Source: Deferribacteraceae bacterium UBA6799 (GTDB lineage: Bacteria > Chrysiogenota > Deferribacteres > Deferribacterales > Geovibrionaceae). Taken from it: a stretch of DNA of 64,000 nucleotides. Position numbers and translations under genes: made by a program. Location of the stretch: the NCBI GenBank assembly GCA_002452335.1, contig DKFJ01000006.1, positions 120,023 to 184,022 of the forward strand, written 5' to 3'. Below the pieces are notes generated by a model. It ran no database searches. It saw only the letters and a program-made list of their open reading frames with translations, and was not told the origin of the DNA. Of the stretch, positions 55,893 through 64,000 are shown one piece after another (position 1 is the stretch's first letter; every line of letters begins with the position of its first letter).

Positions 55893-57287
55893 ATGAGAAA
55901 AATACGTGTACTGGCTGTTGATGACGAAGAAAACATTTTGTGGCTGCTGAAAGAGGGTCTGGCTGACGAGAAGATAGACGTTCTCACCACCGATGATCCC
56001 TACACCGCAGAGACTTATCTTTCCAAAGGCGTGGACATATGCCTGGTGGATATCTTTCTGGGTGAGCATAACGGGATAAAGCTGACCGAAAAATGGGCGC
56101 CCGCCTATAAGGAAACCCACTTCATCATCATGACGGCACAGGATACCGGTTCAAACGTTATCGAATCCATCAAGTCAGGGGCTAAGGATTTTTTTCCCAA
56201 GCCTTTCGATCTGAATCAGCTCAAGAACAAGGTCATCACTCTCTGCGGAAAGATAGAACAGCATCCGATGACAGAGATAAAAGAGTATGACTTTGAAACC
56301 AAAAACAAAAAAATGCTGGAGATCTATAAGCTGATAGGCAAGATCTCCAAAACCAATATAAACGTCCTGATACTCGGTGAATCCGGAACAGGGAAAGAGG
56401 TCGTGGCGAGGATGATACACCGCCAGTCAGCCAGAGCTGATAAGCCGTTCATTCCTATCAACATGGCCGCCATCCCTAACGAACTTCTGGAGAGTGAGCT
56501 TTTCGGTCACGAAAAGGGCTCTTTCACAGGCGCCGTTACAGAGAAAAAAGGAAAGTTCGAGGAAGCGCATACAGGAACCATCTTTCTGGATGAGATATCC
56601 GAGATGGATCTGGGGCTTCAGTCGAAACTGCTCCGAGTGATTCAGGAAAAAGAAGTGACCCGTGTGGGTTCCAGCAGAACGCTGAAGCTCGACACCAGGA
56701 TCATCGCCGCCTCCAACCGCAATCTGGAAGAGCTGGTAGGGGTGGGGAAATTCAGAGAAGACCTTTATTACAGACTCAACGTGGTGTCTATAGAGCTGCC
56801 TCCCCTTTATGAGAGGAAAGAGGATACGGCTTACCTGACCAACCACTTCCTTCATAAGCATAAGAATATCAAGGACAAAGTTCTCACATGCAGCGAAGAG
56901 GCTCTGGAAGCTCTCACAGCTTACCGCTGGCCGGGAAATATCCGTGAACTGGAAAACACTATCCAGTATGCCATCGTTAACGCTGAAACTGATATCATCA
57001 TGCCTGAGAATCTGCCTCCGAAACTGTTCGACAATAACCCCGCCCCCGGATCAAAAAGCACGTCCGGCGACCTTTACAAGCTGGCGCAGGATATCATCGA
57101 ATCGGAAACGCTGTCCAACGGAAACAACGCTTATGAAGAGTATATGAAAATCGTTGAATACCCTCTGATGAAGGCAGTTCTGGACAAAACAGGCAACAAC
57201 AAGTCTATCTCGGCAAAAGTGCTGGGAATTAACAGGAACACCTTCCGCAAAAAAGTGAGGGAACACGGTTTTGAGCAAGATAATTAA
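55893..57287 (+). CDS. Orphan sigma-54-dependent response regulator
   Basis: A 464-residue NtrC-family regulator: receiver with VLAVDDEENILWLL, phosphoacceptor Asp in ICLVDIFLGEHNG and Lys in FFPKPFD; AAA+ ATPase with Walker A GESGTGKEVVA, GSFTGA (Ser for Ala in the sigma-54 loop, tolerated in some members), Walker B TIFLDEISE; and Fis-type helix-turn-helix KSISAKVLGINRNTFRKKV. No kinase gene adjoins, unlike the pair at 9749-12304. The ATG lacks a binding site and an inverted repeat sits against it. The end overlaps the RNase R start by 17 bases. Confidence 0.92.
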   Translation: MRKIRVLAVDDEENILWLLKEGLADEKIDVLTTDDPYTAETYLSKGVDICLVDIFLGEHNGIKLTEKWAPAYKETHFIIMTAQDTGSNVIESIKSGAKDFFPKPFDLNQLKNKVITLCGKIEQHPMTEIKEYDFETKNKKMLEIYKLIGKISKTNINVLILGESGTGKEVVARMIHRQSARADKPFIPINMAAIPNELLESELFGHEKGSFTGAVTEKKGKFEEAHTGTIFLDEISEMDLGLQSKLLRVIQEKEVTRVGSSRTLKLDTRIIAASNRNLEELVGVGKFREDLYYRLNVVSIELPPLYERKEDTAYLTNHFLHKHKNIKDKVLTCSEEALEALTAYRWPGNIRELENTIQYAIVNAETDIIMPENLPPKLFDNNPAPGSKSTSGDLYKLAQDIIESETLSNGNNAYEEYMKIVEYPLMKAVLDKTGNNKSISAKVLGINRNTFRKKVREHGFEQDN

Positions 57288-59340
57288 AATACTCACCGAG
57301 AGTCAGCATCCGGTAAGTTTCAAACAGCTTCTGTCCGCTACTGGTCTGGACGCCAAAGATCTGAAAAGAGATCTGAAAGATCTGGTAAAAAAACATAAAA
57401 TCAGAGTTCTGCGCAACGGTGCCTATACCTGCGACAAAAAACAGGGCAAAGGCGGCGATACATCGTCTCAGGTTTCCGGCAAGGTGGATATGCATCCTGA
57501 CGGATACGGGTTTCTGATTCTGGACGGAGGCGGAAAAGATCTCTTCATCCCCAGAAACAAGATGGGCGGGGCGCTCCACGGCGACAAAGTGAAGGCGAAC
57601 ATCGAATATTTCCGCAATAAGCCGGAAGCGAAAGTGACTGCCATCACAGAGAGAGCCGTTCAGCGGATCATAGGCAGAGCGGAGAATCTGGCAGGCATCC
57701 TGCGTGTCGTTCCCATGACAAAAAAATTCAACTCTTACATATATGTGTCTGCGGCTTCCGCCAAAGGCATAGAGAATGACGATGTGGTTATGGTTGATCT
57801 CACATCCTATCCCGACGGTCAGAAAGCCGGCAGGGGAGTCATCTCAAAAAAACTGGGCAAGCTCAGCGACCCCCGGATAGAAGACCTGATAGTTCTGAAC
57901 AGATATGACATAACAAGAGAATATCCCAAAGAGGTCGAGGACTATGTGGCTGCCACCGGTCCTGAGTTTCTGAAAAATCCGGGCAAGAGAACCGATTTCA
58001 CAGAGCTGACCACTGTAACCATAGACGGCGAGACAGCCAGAGATTTTGACGACGCTATCTCCGTGGAGGAGACGCCGAACGAATTCATCCTCTATGTCCA
58101 CATAGCGGACGTGAGCCACTATGTGCGTCCTGACACCATTCTGGACAGAGAGGCATACCGCAGGGGAACCAGTTTTTACTTTCCGGAGTTTGCCGTTCCC
58201 ATGCTTCCGGAGATGCTGTCCAACAACCTGTGCAGTCTGCGACCCAACGAAGAAAAACTTACCCTGTCTGCCAAGATTTATTATACGAAAACCGGCTCCA
58301 GAAAAAAAGCGGAGCTGTTCCGCTCACGCATAATGAGCGATAAGAGGCTGACATATACCTATGTTCAGGCTTTTCTGGACGGACAAGAGAAAGAGGACAA
58401 CCCGAAGGTGGCGGAGCTGCTGATAAACTCCAGAGAGCTGGCGCAGAAGATAATGAAGCGCAGGAAAAAGGACGGAATGCTTGATTTCGACTTTCCGGAA
58501 GCTGAGTTCGATCTGGATGAGAACGGCGAGATAATAGCCATCCGTGAGGCTGAAAGACATCTTTCACACCGCATTATAGAGCACTTCATGATAGAGGCTA
58601 ACGAAGTAGTTTCTGAGTTTCTGGAAAAGAGTGTTCCGAAATCCGTCTACCGTATACACGACAAGCCCGACCCTCAGAAGCTGGGCGATTTTGTGTCGCT
58701 GGCGGAGACGTTCGGCGTGATAGCTACTGTAAAAGACATAACACCTAAAGAGGTGGCGAAGATAAGCGAAACAGTGAGCGAATCTGAGTATGGGGATATT
58801 CTGGGACCCGCTCTGGTGCGCACCATGGCAAAGGCGGAGTATAATACCAACAATATTGGTCACTTCGGTCTGGCGTCAACATCCTATACCCACTTCACCA
58901 GCCCCATCAGACGCTATCCCGACCTGATGGTGCACAGACTGATATGCAACAAGCTGTTCGGCGCCGACTATCATTCTGAAAACGATCTGGATACTGCCTG
59001 TCAGAAATCCACAGAGAATGAACAGAGAGCGGAGAACGCTGAGAGAGATATAGAAAGATTTAAAAAGATCAAGTATCTGATGAAGCACATGGACGATCCG
59101 TACGCAGCCATAATCACATCCGTGGGCGCTTTCGGTCTGTCGGTATATCTGCCGACCATCATGCTGAAGGGTACTATCAGCCTGGAATCCATCCAGAATG
59201 ACGTCTATCAGTATATTAAAAAAGCGGAAATAGTAAAAGGCAAGAGAACAGGGATTATGTATCGTGCCGCCGATCCTGTCGAGGTTATGGTGGAGCGGAT
59301 TGATTTTGACCTTCAGGAAGCGTATTTTTATCCATTATAA
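57271..59340 (+). CDS. rnr: Ribonuclease R family exoribonuclease
   Basis: A 689-residue 3'-5' exoribonuclease: N-terminal winged-helix part (MSKIIKILTESQHPVSFKQL), cold-shock domains (GKVDMHPDGYGFLIL, DLFIPRNKMGGALHGDKV), RNB catalytic domain with the acidic cluster TIDGETARDFDDAISVEE and HFTSPIRRYPDLMVHRL, and a C-terminal S1-like domain. Somewhat shorter than E. coli RNase R, lacking its basic tail. Start is a TTG within the regulator gene. RNase R clears structured RNA and helps trans-translation. Confidence 0.95.
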   Translation: MSKIIKILTESQHPVSFKQLLSATGLDAKDLKRDLKDLVKKHKIRVLRNGAYTCDKKQGKGGDTSSQVSGKVDMHPDGYGFLILDGGGKDLFIPRNKMGGALHGDKVKANIEYFRNKPEAKVTAITERAVQRIIGRAENLAGILRVVPMTKKFNSYIYVSAASAKGIENDDVVMVDLTSYPDGQKAGRGVISKKLGKLSDPRIEDLIVLNRYDITREYPKEVEDYVAATGPEFLKNPGKRTDFTELTTVTIDGETARDFDDAISVEETPNEFILYVHIADVSHYVRPDTILDREAYRRGTSFYFPEFAVPMLPEMLSNNLCSLRPNEEKLTLSAKIYYTKTGSRKKAELFRSRIMSDKRLTYTYVQAFLDGQEKEDNPKVAELLINSRELAQKIMKRRKKDGMLDFDFPEAEFDLDENGEIIAIREAERHLSHRIIEHFMIEANEVVSEFLEKSVPKSVYRIHDKPDPQKLGDFVSLAETFGVIATVKDITPKEVAKISETVSESEYGDILGPALVRTMAKAEYNTNNIGHFGLASTSYTHFTSPIRRYPDLMVHRLICNKLFGADYHSENDLDTACQKSTENEQRAENAERDIERFKKIKYLMKHMDDPYAAIITSVGAFGLSVYLPTIMLKGTISLESIQNDVYQYIKKAEIVKGKRTGIMYRAADPVEVMVERIDFDLQEAYFYPL

Positions 59341-59406
59341 CTAATTATCTGTTGCTTATGATATATTGATTAAGCTATTATTAATATACAACATTCAGGA
59401 CGTGTC

Positions 59407-61833
59407 ATGATCGGTAAGTATATTAGCGAAAAAAATATCGGCAAAATCAGTCTTATCAATATGGTTGCCGTTATTCTTGTGCTTACTGTCACCATGCTCC
59501 TTTTCATAGCTAATCAGACTAACAATGAGTTCGAGGCGGAGCGCGCCCAGCTTGTCAAAAATTTCATCAGTAGTAAAAAAACGATCCTGATGAACGAGGT
59601 CGACAGGCTTTTTGATTATGTCGAGTTCAATACGTCCGGAGTCAGGGATTCACTGAAATCATCGTCTGTTACGCAGGTGGACGAGGCGGTCTCCTCCGCG
59701 GCTAAGATAGTCGCTCTGATGCAGGCCAAGGGGCTGGCGTCCGAATCTGCCAACGCCGCTGCGGAATATCTGAAAAAATATACATGGGACGAAGGAAAAG
59801 GCAGTCTCTATGTCATAGATAAAACCGGCAAAGTGATAATCCATCCGGAATATCCAGCCGGAACCAACCTTTATAATCTTTCCACTCCATACGGTTCATC
59901 ACCTGTTAAAGATGAGATATCCGTCGCTTTTTCCCGCAACGGGGGTTTTATAGACAATTCCATGCCGGAGTCGAAAGATTCCGACAAATTCGTAAACCGC
60001 ACGGCATATGTCAGAAAGCTGGGATATTTCGACTGGTATATCGGGACGTCTTTCACAGACGAAGATGTTAAGGATATCGTGAAAGACCAGATTGTAAAAC
60101 GTGTGGACACGGTCATCTTCGATGATTCCGGTCATTATTTCATCCTGTCTCTCAGCGGAAAAGCCGTGGCGGTGCCGGGCAACAGCTCCCAGGTGGGAAC
60201 AAGTGTGCTGGGCATCAGAGACAACAGCGGCGTCACCTATTATAAAGATCTCATCAGTCATTCTCTTCAGGACAACAGTTACTTTTCATTCTATAACATG
60301 TCTTACGCCGACTGGAGCAAAGAGGTTCAGGTGGTTTCCCACTGCCGGATAATGGAACAGTGGGGCTGGCTGCTCTGCGCTACGGTACCCATGAACGATC
60401 TTACGCCTATAATAAACGAGCGCAACGCCGCTCTGAAAGAGAAGCTCAACAAGAATAAGAAATATTCGCTGATAATATTCGCCATCTCCGCTCTGGTGGC
60501 GGCGGCTATATCCTGGTATTTTTCATCGCACGTTCAGAGGCTGTTCAACAGATACAGGCAGGATATAGAGAACCGTAACAGGGATCTGGAAGAACTGAAC
60601 ATAGAGTTTACGAACCAGCTGTATACGGATCACCTGACCGGGCTGCCGAACAGGAACAAGCTGGTGAACGATCTCAATATGGTTACGAATCCCATACTGA
60701 TTCTGCTGAATATCGACTCGTTTAAAAAGATAAACGAGACCTACGGTTTTATCATCGGCGATTTTGTTCTGATAGACGTGGGCGAGAGGATATCATCCTT
60801 CGTGTGCGACCCGGAACCGAAATGCTATAAATTCCACGGCAACGAATACGCTATGCTCATCGACTGCAGTATGTCCAAGGAGGCTCTGACCGTTCTGATG
60901 CAGAGACTCTCCGAGCATCTGGAATTTACCGTTAAGTATGAAGAGCTGGAGATAGAGATAGACATATCCATTACTTGCGGCGTGTCTGCGGAAAAGGGCA
61001 ATGTTTTTGAAAAAGCGGGTATGGCCATGCGTCTGGCTGAGAAGAAGAAGCAGCCATACATGATATACGACAGCTCCATAGATATGGTTGATGAATATGA
61101 GAAGGATATCCGCTGGACCAAAGTTGTGAAAAGAGCGCTCAGCGACAATAATCTTGTTCCTTTCTTTCAGCCCATAGCAAACTCCAAGACAGGAACGGTG
61201 GAAAAATTCGAGTGCCTTGTGCGGATCATAGAGAATGGAGAGGTGATAACACCTTTTCAGTTTCTGGGAATTATCAAAAAAACAAAACTTTATCAGCATG
61301 TCACCAGACGGATGATGTCCAAGTCGTTCGAGATATTCGCTGAGAATGATTTCTCTTTCACTATCAACCTCTCCATAGAGGATATCATGGACGAGTCCAC
61401 TTCCAGATTCATTCTGGATATGCTGAAGACCAGCGGAATAGCGAACAGGGTTATCTTCGAGCTTCTGGAATCAGAGGGTATTGAGAGTTTTTCAGTCATT
61501 AACGATTTTATCAAAGAGATCAAAAAGACGGGCGCTATGGTCGCCATAGACGACTTCGGCTCAGGATATTCGAACTTCGTATATCTGTCGGAGCTGAATG
61601 TGGATATCATAAAAATAGACGGTTCGCTCATTAAAAATATAGACCACGACAGACAGTCCCAGATCATCGTGGAGACCATCATAAAATTCGCCAACCAGCT
61701 TAATATCAAAACCGTGGCTGAGTTCGTTCATTCAGAGGACGTGCGCAGGAAGGTTATCGATATGGGCATCGACTATATTCAGGGATACCACGTCGGTAAG
61801 CCCGTTGCCGACATTTCAGACTACATGAACTAA
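59407..61833 (+). CDS. Cache sensor protein with degenerate GGDEF and EAL phosphodiesterase domain
   Basis: An 808-residue membrane protein: N-terminal transmembrane segment (about 17-38), extracytoplasmic Cache-type ligand domain (about 45-350; YVRKLGYFDWYIGTSFTDED), second transmembrane segment (about 355-378), then GGDEF (about 410-555) and EAL (about 570-805). The GGDEF motif reads HGNEY, so cyclase activity is unlikely. The EAL signature is ECL, but the metal and catalytic residues are kept: Asn in INLSIED, Glu in FELLESEG, DDFGSGYSNF, Lys in IIKIDGSLIK, Glu in VAEFV and Gln in YIQGYHVGKP. A c-di-GMP phosphodiesterase is thus most probable. Confidence 0.9.
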   Translation: MIGKYISEKNIGKISLINMVAVILVLTVTMLLFIANQTNNEFEAERAQLVKNFISSKKTILMNEVDRLFDYVEFNTSGVRDSLKSSSVTQVDEAVSSAAKIVALMQAKGLASESANAAAEYLKKYTWDEGKGSLYVIDKTGKVIIHPEYPAGTNLYNLSTPYGSSPVKDEISVAFSRNGGFIDNSMPESKDSDKFVNRTAYVRKLGYFDWYIGTSFTDEDVKDIVKDQIVKRVDTVIFDDSGHYFILSLSGKAVAVPGNSSQVGTSVLGIRDNSGVTYYKDLISHSLQDNSYFSFYNMSYADWSKEVQVVSHCRIMEQWGWLLCATVPMNDLTPIINERNAALKEKLNKNKKYSLIIFAISALVAAAISWYFSSHVQRLFNRYRQDIENRNRDLEELNIEFTNQLYTDHLTGLPNRNKLVNDLNMVTNPILILLNIDSFKKINETYGFIIGDFVLIDVGERISSFVCDPEPKCYKFHGNEYAMLIDCSMSKEALTVLMQRLSEHLEFTVKYEELEIEIDISITCGVSAEKGNVFEKAGMAMRLAEKKKQPYMIYDSSIDMVDEYEKDIRWTKVVKRALSDNNLVPFFQPIANSKTGTVEKFECLVRIIENGEVITPFQFLGIIKKTKLYQHVTRRMMSKSFEIFAENDFSFTINLSIEDIMDESTSRFILDMLKTSGIANRVIFELLESEGIESFSVINDFIKEIKKTGAMVAIDDFGSGYSNFVYLSELNVDIIKIDGSLIKNIDHDRQSQIIVETIIKFANQLNIKTVAEFVHSEDVRRKVIDMGIDYIQGYHVGKPVADISDYMN

Positions 61834-61897
61834 TCTTACAGACTAAACCTGTCATTTTCAGCTGACGCCACGCCCATGGAGTTTTGCGCAGGCTTGC

Positions 61898-62494
61898 TTA
61901 TCTGCTGAATATCTGAGTATCTTTGGGTATCACAGGGTTGAAAACACTGTCGGGTATCTGCGGATCTATCTTTATATTTGTAAACATTATCGAAGTATTG
62001 TTGCCGTTCTGGTCTTTCGTGTTTATGCCGGTTATCTGACCGTTTTTGATGGTGAAGACCATGCTGTCTATGCCTGTGTTCTTAGCGGCGGGCGCAAGTA
62101 TCAGCTTGCCGGTGGTGCTGTTGAATGTTGCGGTAAAATCTTTTTTGATATCAGCGGGATTCATCATCAGACGCATGTATGCGTTGGTCGACGGGTCGAG
62201 CTGCTGACGGATAAGCTGTTTAGCTTCGCTGTCATAAAACTGCATGCCGGTCTGGTCGAATATATAGAACTGTCTGTACGGTTTCTGATAATCCCAGAAA
62301 GCTCTCGATCTGCTCTTGATATACAGTCTGCCGGAATAGGTATCCGATCCGAACCCCTCTATCTCTGTCTTCTGGATAAAGTCAGCGGTGTAGCTCTGCA
62401 CCTTGTTCAGCCCGGAGAGAACCTCCGCCGCGTTCTCAGCATATGCCAGAGAGGATATCAGTAATACGGATAATATAATAAGAGTTTTTTTCAT
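61898..62494 (-). CDS. lolA: Outer-membrane lipoprotein carrier protein LolA
   Basis: About 198 residues from the ATG at 62494 (MKKTLIILSVLLISSLAYA, a signal peptide); the frame is open upstream by 22 codons but those overlap the promoter. LolA carries lipoproteins across the periplasm to the outer membrane; the sequence AEVLSGLNKVQSYTADFIQK, YSGRLYIKSRSRAFWDYQKPY and the hydrophobic-pocket strands match the family. CpoB (5260-6042), a predicted lipoprotein, is one possible cargo. It stands alone on the minus strand. Confidence 0.92.
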   Translation of the reverse strand: MKKTLIILSVLLISSLAYAENAAEVLSGLNKVQSYTADFIQKTEIEGFGSDTYSGRLYIKSRSRAFWDYQKPYRQFYIFDQTGMQFYDSEAKQLIRQQLDPSTNAYMRLMMNPADIKKDFTATFNSTTGKLILAPAAKNTGIDSMVFTIKNGQITGINTKDQNGNNTSIMFTNIKIDPQIPDSVFNPVIPKDTQIFSR

Positions 62495-62517
62495 CCCGCA
62501 CCTCGTTCCTTTGTAAG

Positions 62518-62546
62518 AATATATATTGTTATGCCCCGTGTGTAAA
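62518..62546 (-). promoter_or_regulatory. Sigma-70-type promoter for lolA
   Basis: On the minus strand: TTTACA (62546-62541), 17-base spacer, TATATT (62523-62518), 23 bases before the lolA ATG. Confidence 0.6.
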
Positions 62547-62771
62547 GTGACAAAGACCATTTACTATATAGGTATAAAAGATATTATTTATCAGTTGTAT
62601 TGTTTCTTTATTATAGTGCAGTATAGATAAATATAATAAGTATTCGTACGAATTCAGTGTTTTTATATAAAAAAAATATTTTTATATTTCACGTCTATTT
62701 GAAAACCTTATATGGCACGGTTTCTCGTCATCTATAGGCTCTATCCCTGTCTATGGAGGGTTTTTAGACTA
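62547..62771. other. AT-rich divergent intergenic region with a 12-bp palindrome
   Basis: Between the lolA and pyruvate carboxylase promoters. It holds a perfect palindrome ATTCGTACGAAT (62642-62653), a near-palindromic A/T block (about 62663-62690) and a weak CCCT/AGGG hairpin before T-rich sequence (about 62746-62766). No ORF with codon structure is seen. The palindrome is a plausible regulator site. Confidence 0.5.
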
Positions 62772-62800
62772 TTGACAATTTAGATATGATGTTATATTAT
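62772..62800 (+). promoter_or_regulatory. Sigma-70-type promoter for pyruvate carboxylase
   Basis: TTGACA (62772-62777), 17-base spacer, TATTAT (62795-62800), 31 bases before the ATG at 62832. Confidence 0.8.
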
Positions 62801-62831
62801 CCGTAAACCAAAAGGAAGAATGGGAGTCATT

Positions 62832-64000
62832 ATGAGAATCAAGAAGCTAATGTCCGCCAACAGAGGCGAAATCGCAATCCGTACTTTCAGAGCCTGCACA
62901 GAGCTCGGCATCAGAACAGTTGCCATTTACTCTGATGAGGATAAATATTCTCTGCACAGGTATAAAGCGGACGAGGCATATCTTGTGGGCAAGGGACTCG
63001 ATCCCGTTGCCGCCTATCTCAGCATGGATGAGATCATCCAGCTTGCCATTCACAAGCATGTGGACGCCATCCATCCCGGATACGGCTTTCTTTCTGAAAA
63101 CGCTGAATTCGCCAGAAAGTGCGAAGAGGCGGGAATACTTTTTGTCGGTCCTTCCTCTGACACCATAAACATGTTCGGCGACAAGAAAAACGCTAAGGTT
63201 CTGGCCAAGGAGTGCGGCGTTCCCGTTATCGAGGGTTCAGCCGGCGTGGTCGCCACACTGGACGAGGCTCTCTCAATAGCGGAAAACATTAAATATCCCG
63301 TGCTGATCAAGGCTGTCGCCGGCGGCGGCGGAAGAGGGATCAGGGTCGCCAGAGACAAAAAAGAGATGGCGGATAACTTCGAGTCTGCCAAGAGCGAGGC
63401 ACTGAAAGCATTCGGCAACGGCGACATCATCATTGAAAAATACATAGAAGAACCCAAACACATAGAGATTCAGCTTCTGGCGGATAAACACGGCAATATC
63501 GTGCATCTGTATGAGCGTGACTGCTCCATCCAGCGCCGCCATCAGAAACTGATAGAGGTGGCTCCCTCTATAAACGTAGCGGAGAAGACACTTCAGGAGA
63601 TGTATGACGCGGCCATAGCCGTTGGTAAAAGATCTAATCTGGTGAATGCCGCCACTGTGGAGTTTCTGGTTGATAAACATCAGGATTTCTACTTTCTGGA
63701 GGTCAACCCCAGACTTCAGGTTGAGCACACCATCACAGAGCTTATCACAGGCATAGATATAGTACAGAGCCAGATTTTCATCAGCGCCGGAGAGCCTCTG
63801 AACTCTCCCGAAATAGACATTCAGTCTCAGGAAGCTGTGAAAAAGAGCGGATACGCCATTCAGTGCCGTGTCACAACAGAAGATCCGGAAAATAACTTTT
63901 TCCCTGACACAGGGGAAATAGAGGCATATAGAGTTGCCACAGGGTTCGGCGTGCGGTTGGATGCCGGAAATGGTTTTGCAAACGCCAAAATATCACCTCA
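62832..64000 (+). CDS. pyc: Pyruvate carboxylase, biotin carboxylase part (cut by window end)
   Basis: The first 389 codons are present and open to the window end. They encode a biotin carboxylase: KKLMSANRGEIAIRTFRACT, HPGYGFLSENAEFA, the ATP-grasp loop KAVAGGGGRGIRVA, YLERDC-type LYERDCSIQRRHQKLIE, and FLEVNPRLQVEHTITEL. The wording AIYSDEDKYSLHRYKADEAYLV and GVRLDAGNGFANAKISP is closer to pyruvate carboxylase than to acetyl-CoA carboxylase AccC. It makes oxaloacetate from pyruvate for anaplerosis. Whether the carboxyltransferase and biotin domains follow in the same chain cannot be seen. Confidence 0.88.
   Translation, partial: MRIKKLMSANRGEIAIRTFRACTELGIRTVAIYSDEDKYSLHRYKADEAYLVGKGLDPVAAYLSMDEIIQLAIHKHVDAIHPGYGFLSENAEFARKCEEAGILFVGPSSDTINMFGDKKNAKVLAKECGVPVIEGSAGVVATLDEALSIAENIKYPVLIKAVAGGGGRGIRVARDKKEMADNFESAKSEALKAFGNGDIIIEKYIEEPKHIEIQLLADKHGNIVHLYERDCSIQRRHQKLIEVAPSINVAEKTLQEMYDAAIAVGKRSNLVNAATVEFLVDKHQDFYFLEVNPRLQVEHTITELITGIDIVQSQIFISAGEPLNSPEIDIQSQEAVKKSGYAIQCRVTTEDPENNFFPDTGEIEAYRVATGFGVRLDAGNGFANAKISP

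Noticed and set aside
62700..62730. Sigma-54 promoter at TATGGCACGG before pyruvate carboxylase
   Set aside because: The -24 half is present but no GC-containing -12 half at the right distance; a full sigma-70 promoter lies closer to the gene.
1..64000. tRNA genes, CRISPR arrays, insertion sequences or prophage
   Set aside because: Gaps were read on both strands; no cloverleaf with a CCA-adjacent acceptor, no regular spacer-repeat array, no transposase or phage gene was found.

Overview
The window is a stretch of bacterial chromosome, about 64 kb, densely coding and almost entirely vertically inherited core genes. I see no rRNA, tRNA, CRISPR array, phage or insertion sequence. It looks like a Gram-negative, flagellated, chemotactic bacterium: LpxD/LpxA/LpxI lipid A enzymes, BamA, OmpH, LolA, CpoB and FadL-type porins, a flgB-fliJ operon with an NtrC-type two-component pair, and MCP, CheV and CheX. 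Gene order (murA-hisG-bamA-ompH-lpxD-fabZ-lpxA-Gfo/Idh-lpxI; DUF1385-prfA-prmC; rpsP-khpA-rimM-trmD-rplS), ThyX instead of ThyA, a TrmD fused to a second SPOUT domain and balanced base composition fit the Deferribacterota (Geovibrio, Seleniivibrio or Denitrovibrio-like) best; this placement is inference from gene content.

Layout. 1-3.9 kb: tail of an MCP, two NifX-like FeMo-cofactor-family genes separated by a structured intergenic region, a DsrE gene and uvrC. 3.9-7 kb: an outer-membrane protein gene converging on cheV-cpoB. 7.1-24.2 kb: a long run beginning with a secreted TPR protein translationally coupled to an FlrB/FlrC-like pair, then a sigma-54-type promoter, flgBC-fliEFG, an unusual duplicated gap, fliHIJ, a MotE-like gene, a TrmR/TrhP-like tRNA wobble-uridine pair, ligA and the PPDK regulator gene. 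24.3-30 kb: rho, a lone pseudopilin on the other strand, rpmE, thyX, DUF1385, prfA, prmC. 30.2-40.2 kb: murA, hisG, bamA, ompH and the lipid A genes, then cheX and a prepilin peptidase. 40.2-46.6 kb: tyrS, DUF1015, a FadL porin, a Tat-exported VanY-like peptidase and a YihY membrane protein fused to a cyclic-nucleotide-binding domain. 46.6-51.7 kb: ffh and ribosomal/tRNA modification genes. 51.7-55.8 kb: a small sulfur-flavoured cluster (DsrE, ArsR, LarE-like, MnmA) with a striking 3 x 8 bp repeat as probable operator, then HAD and isochorismatase hydrolases. 55.9-64 kb: an orphan sigma-54 activator, RNase R, a Cache-GGDEF-EAL protein with degenerate GGDEF, lolA, and the start of pyruvate carboxylase running off the end.

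The best candidates for something undescribed are (i) the 906-1202 region, a chain of stem-loops with mutually exclusive pairings ending in a hairpin that buries the ribosome binding site of the second NifX-like gene; (ii) the YihY-cNMP fusion; (iii) the DsrE/ArsR/LarE locus; (iv) the repeat-ridden fliG-fliH gap. Most of the remainder is ordinary housekeeping sequence.
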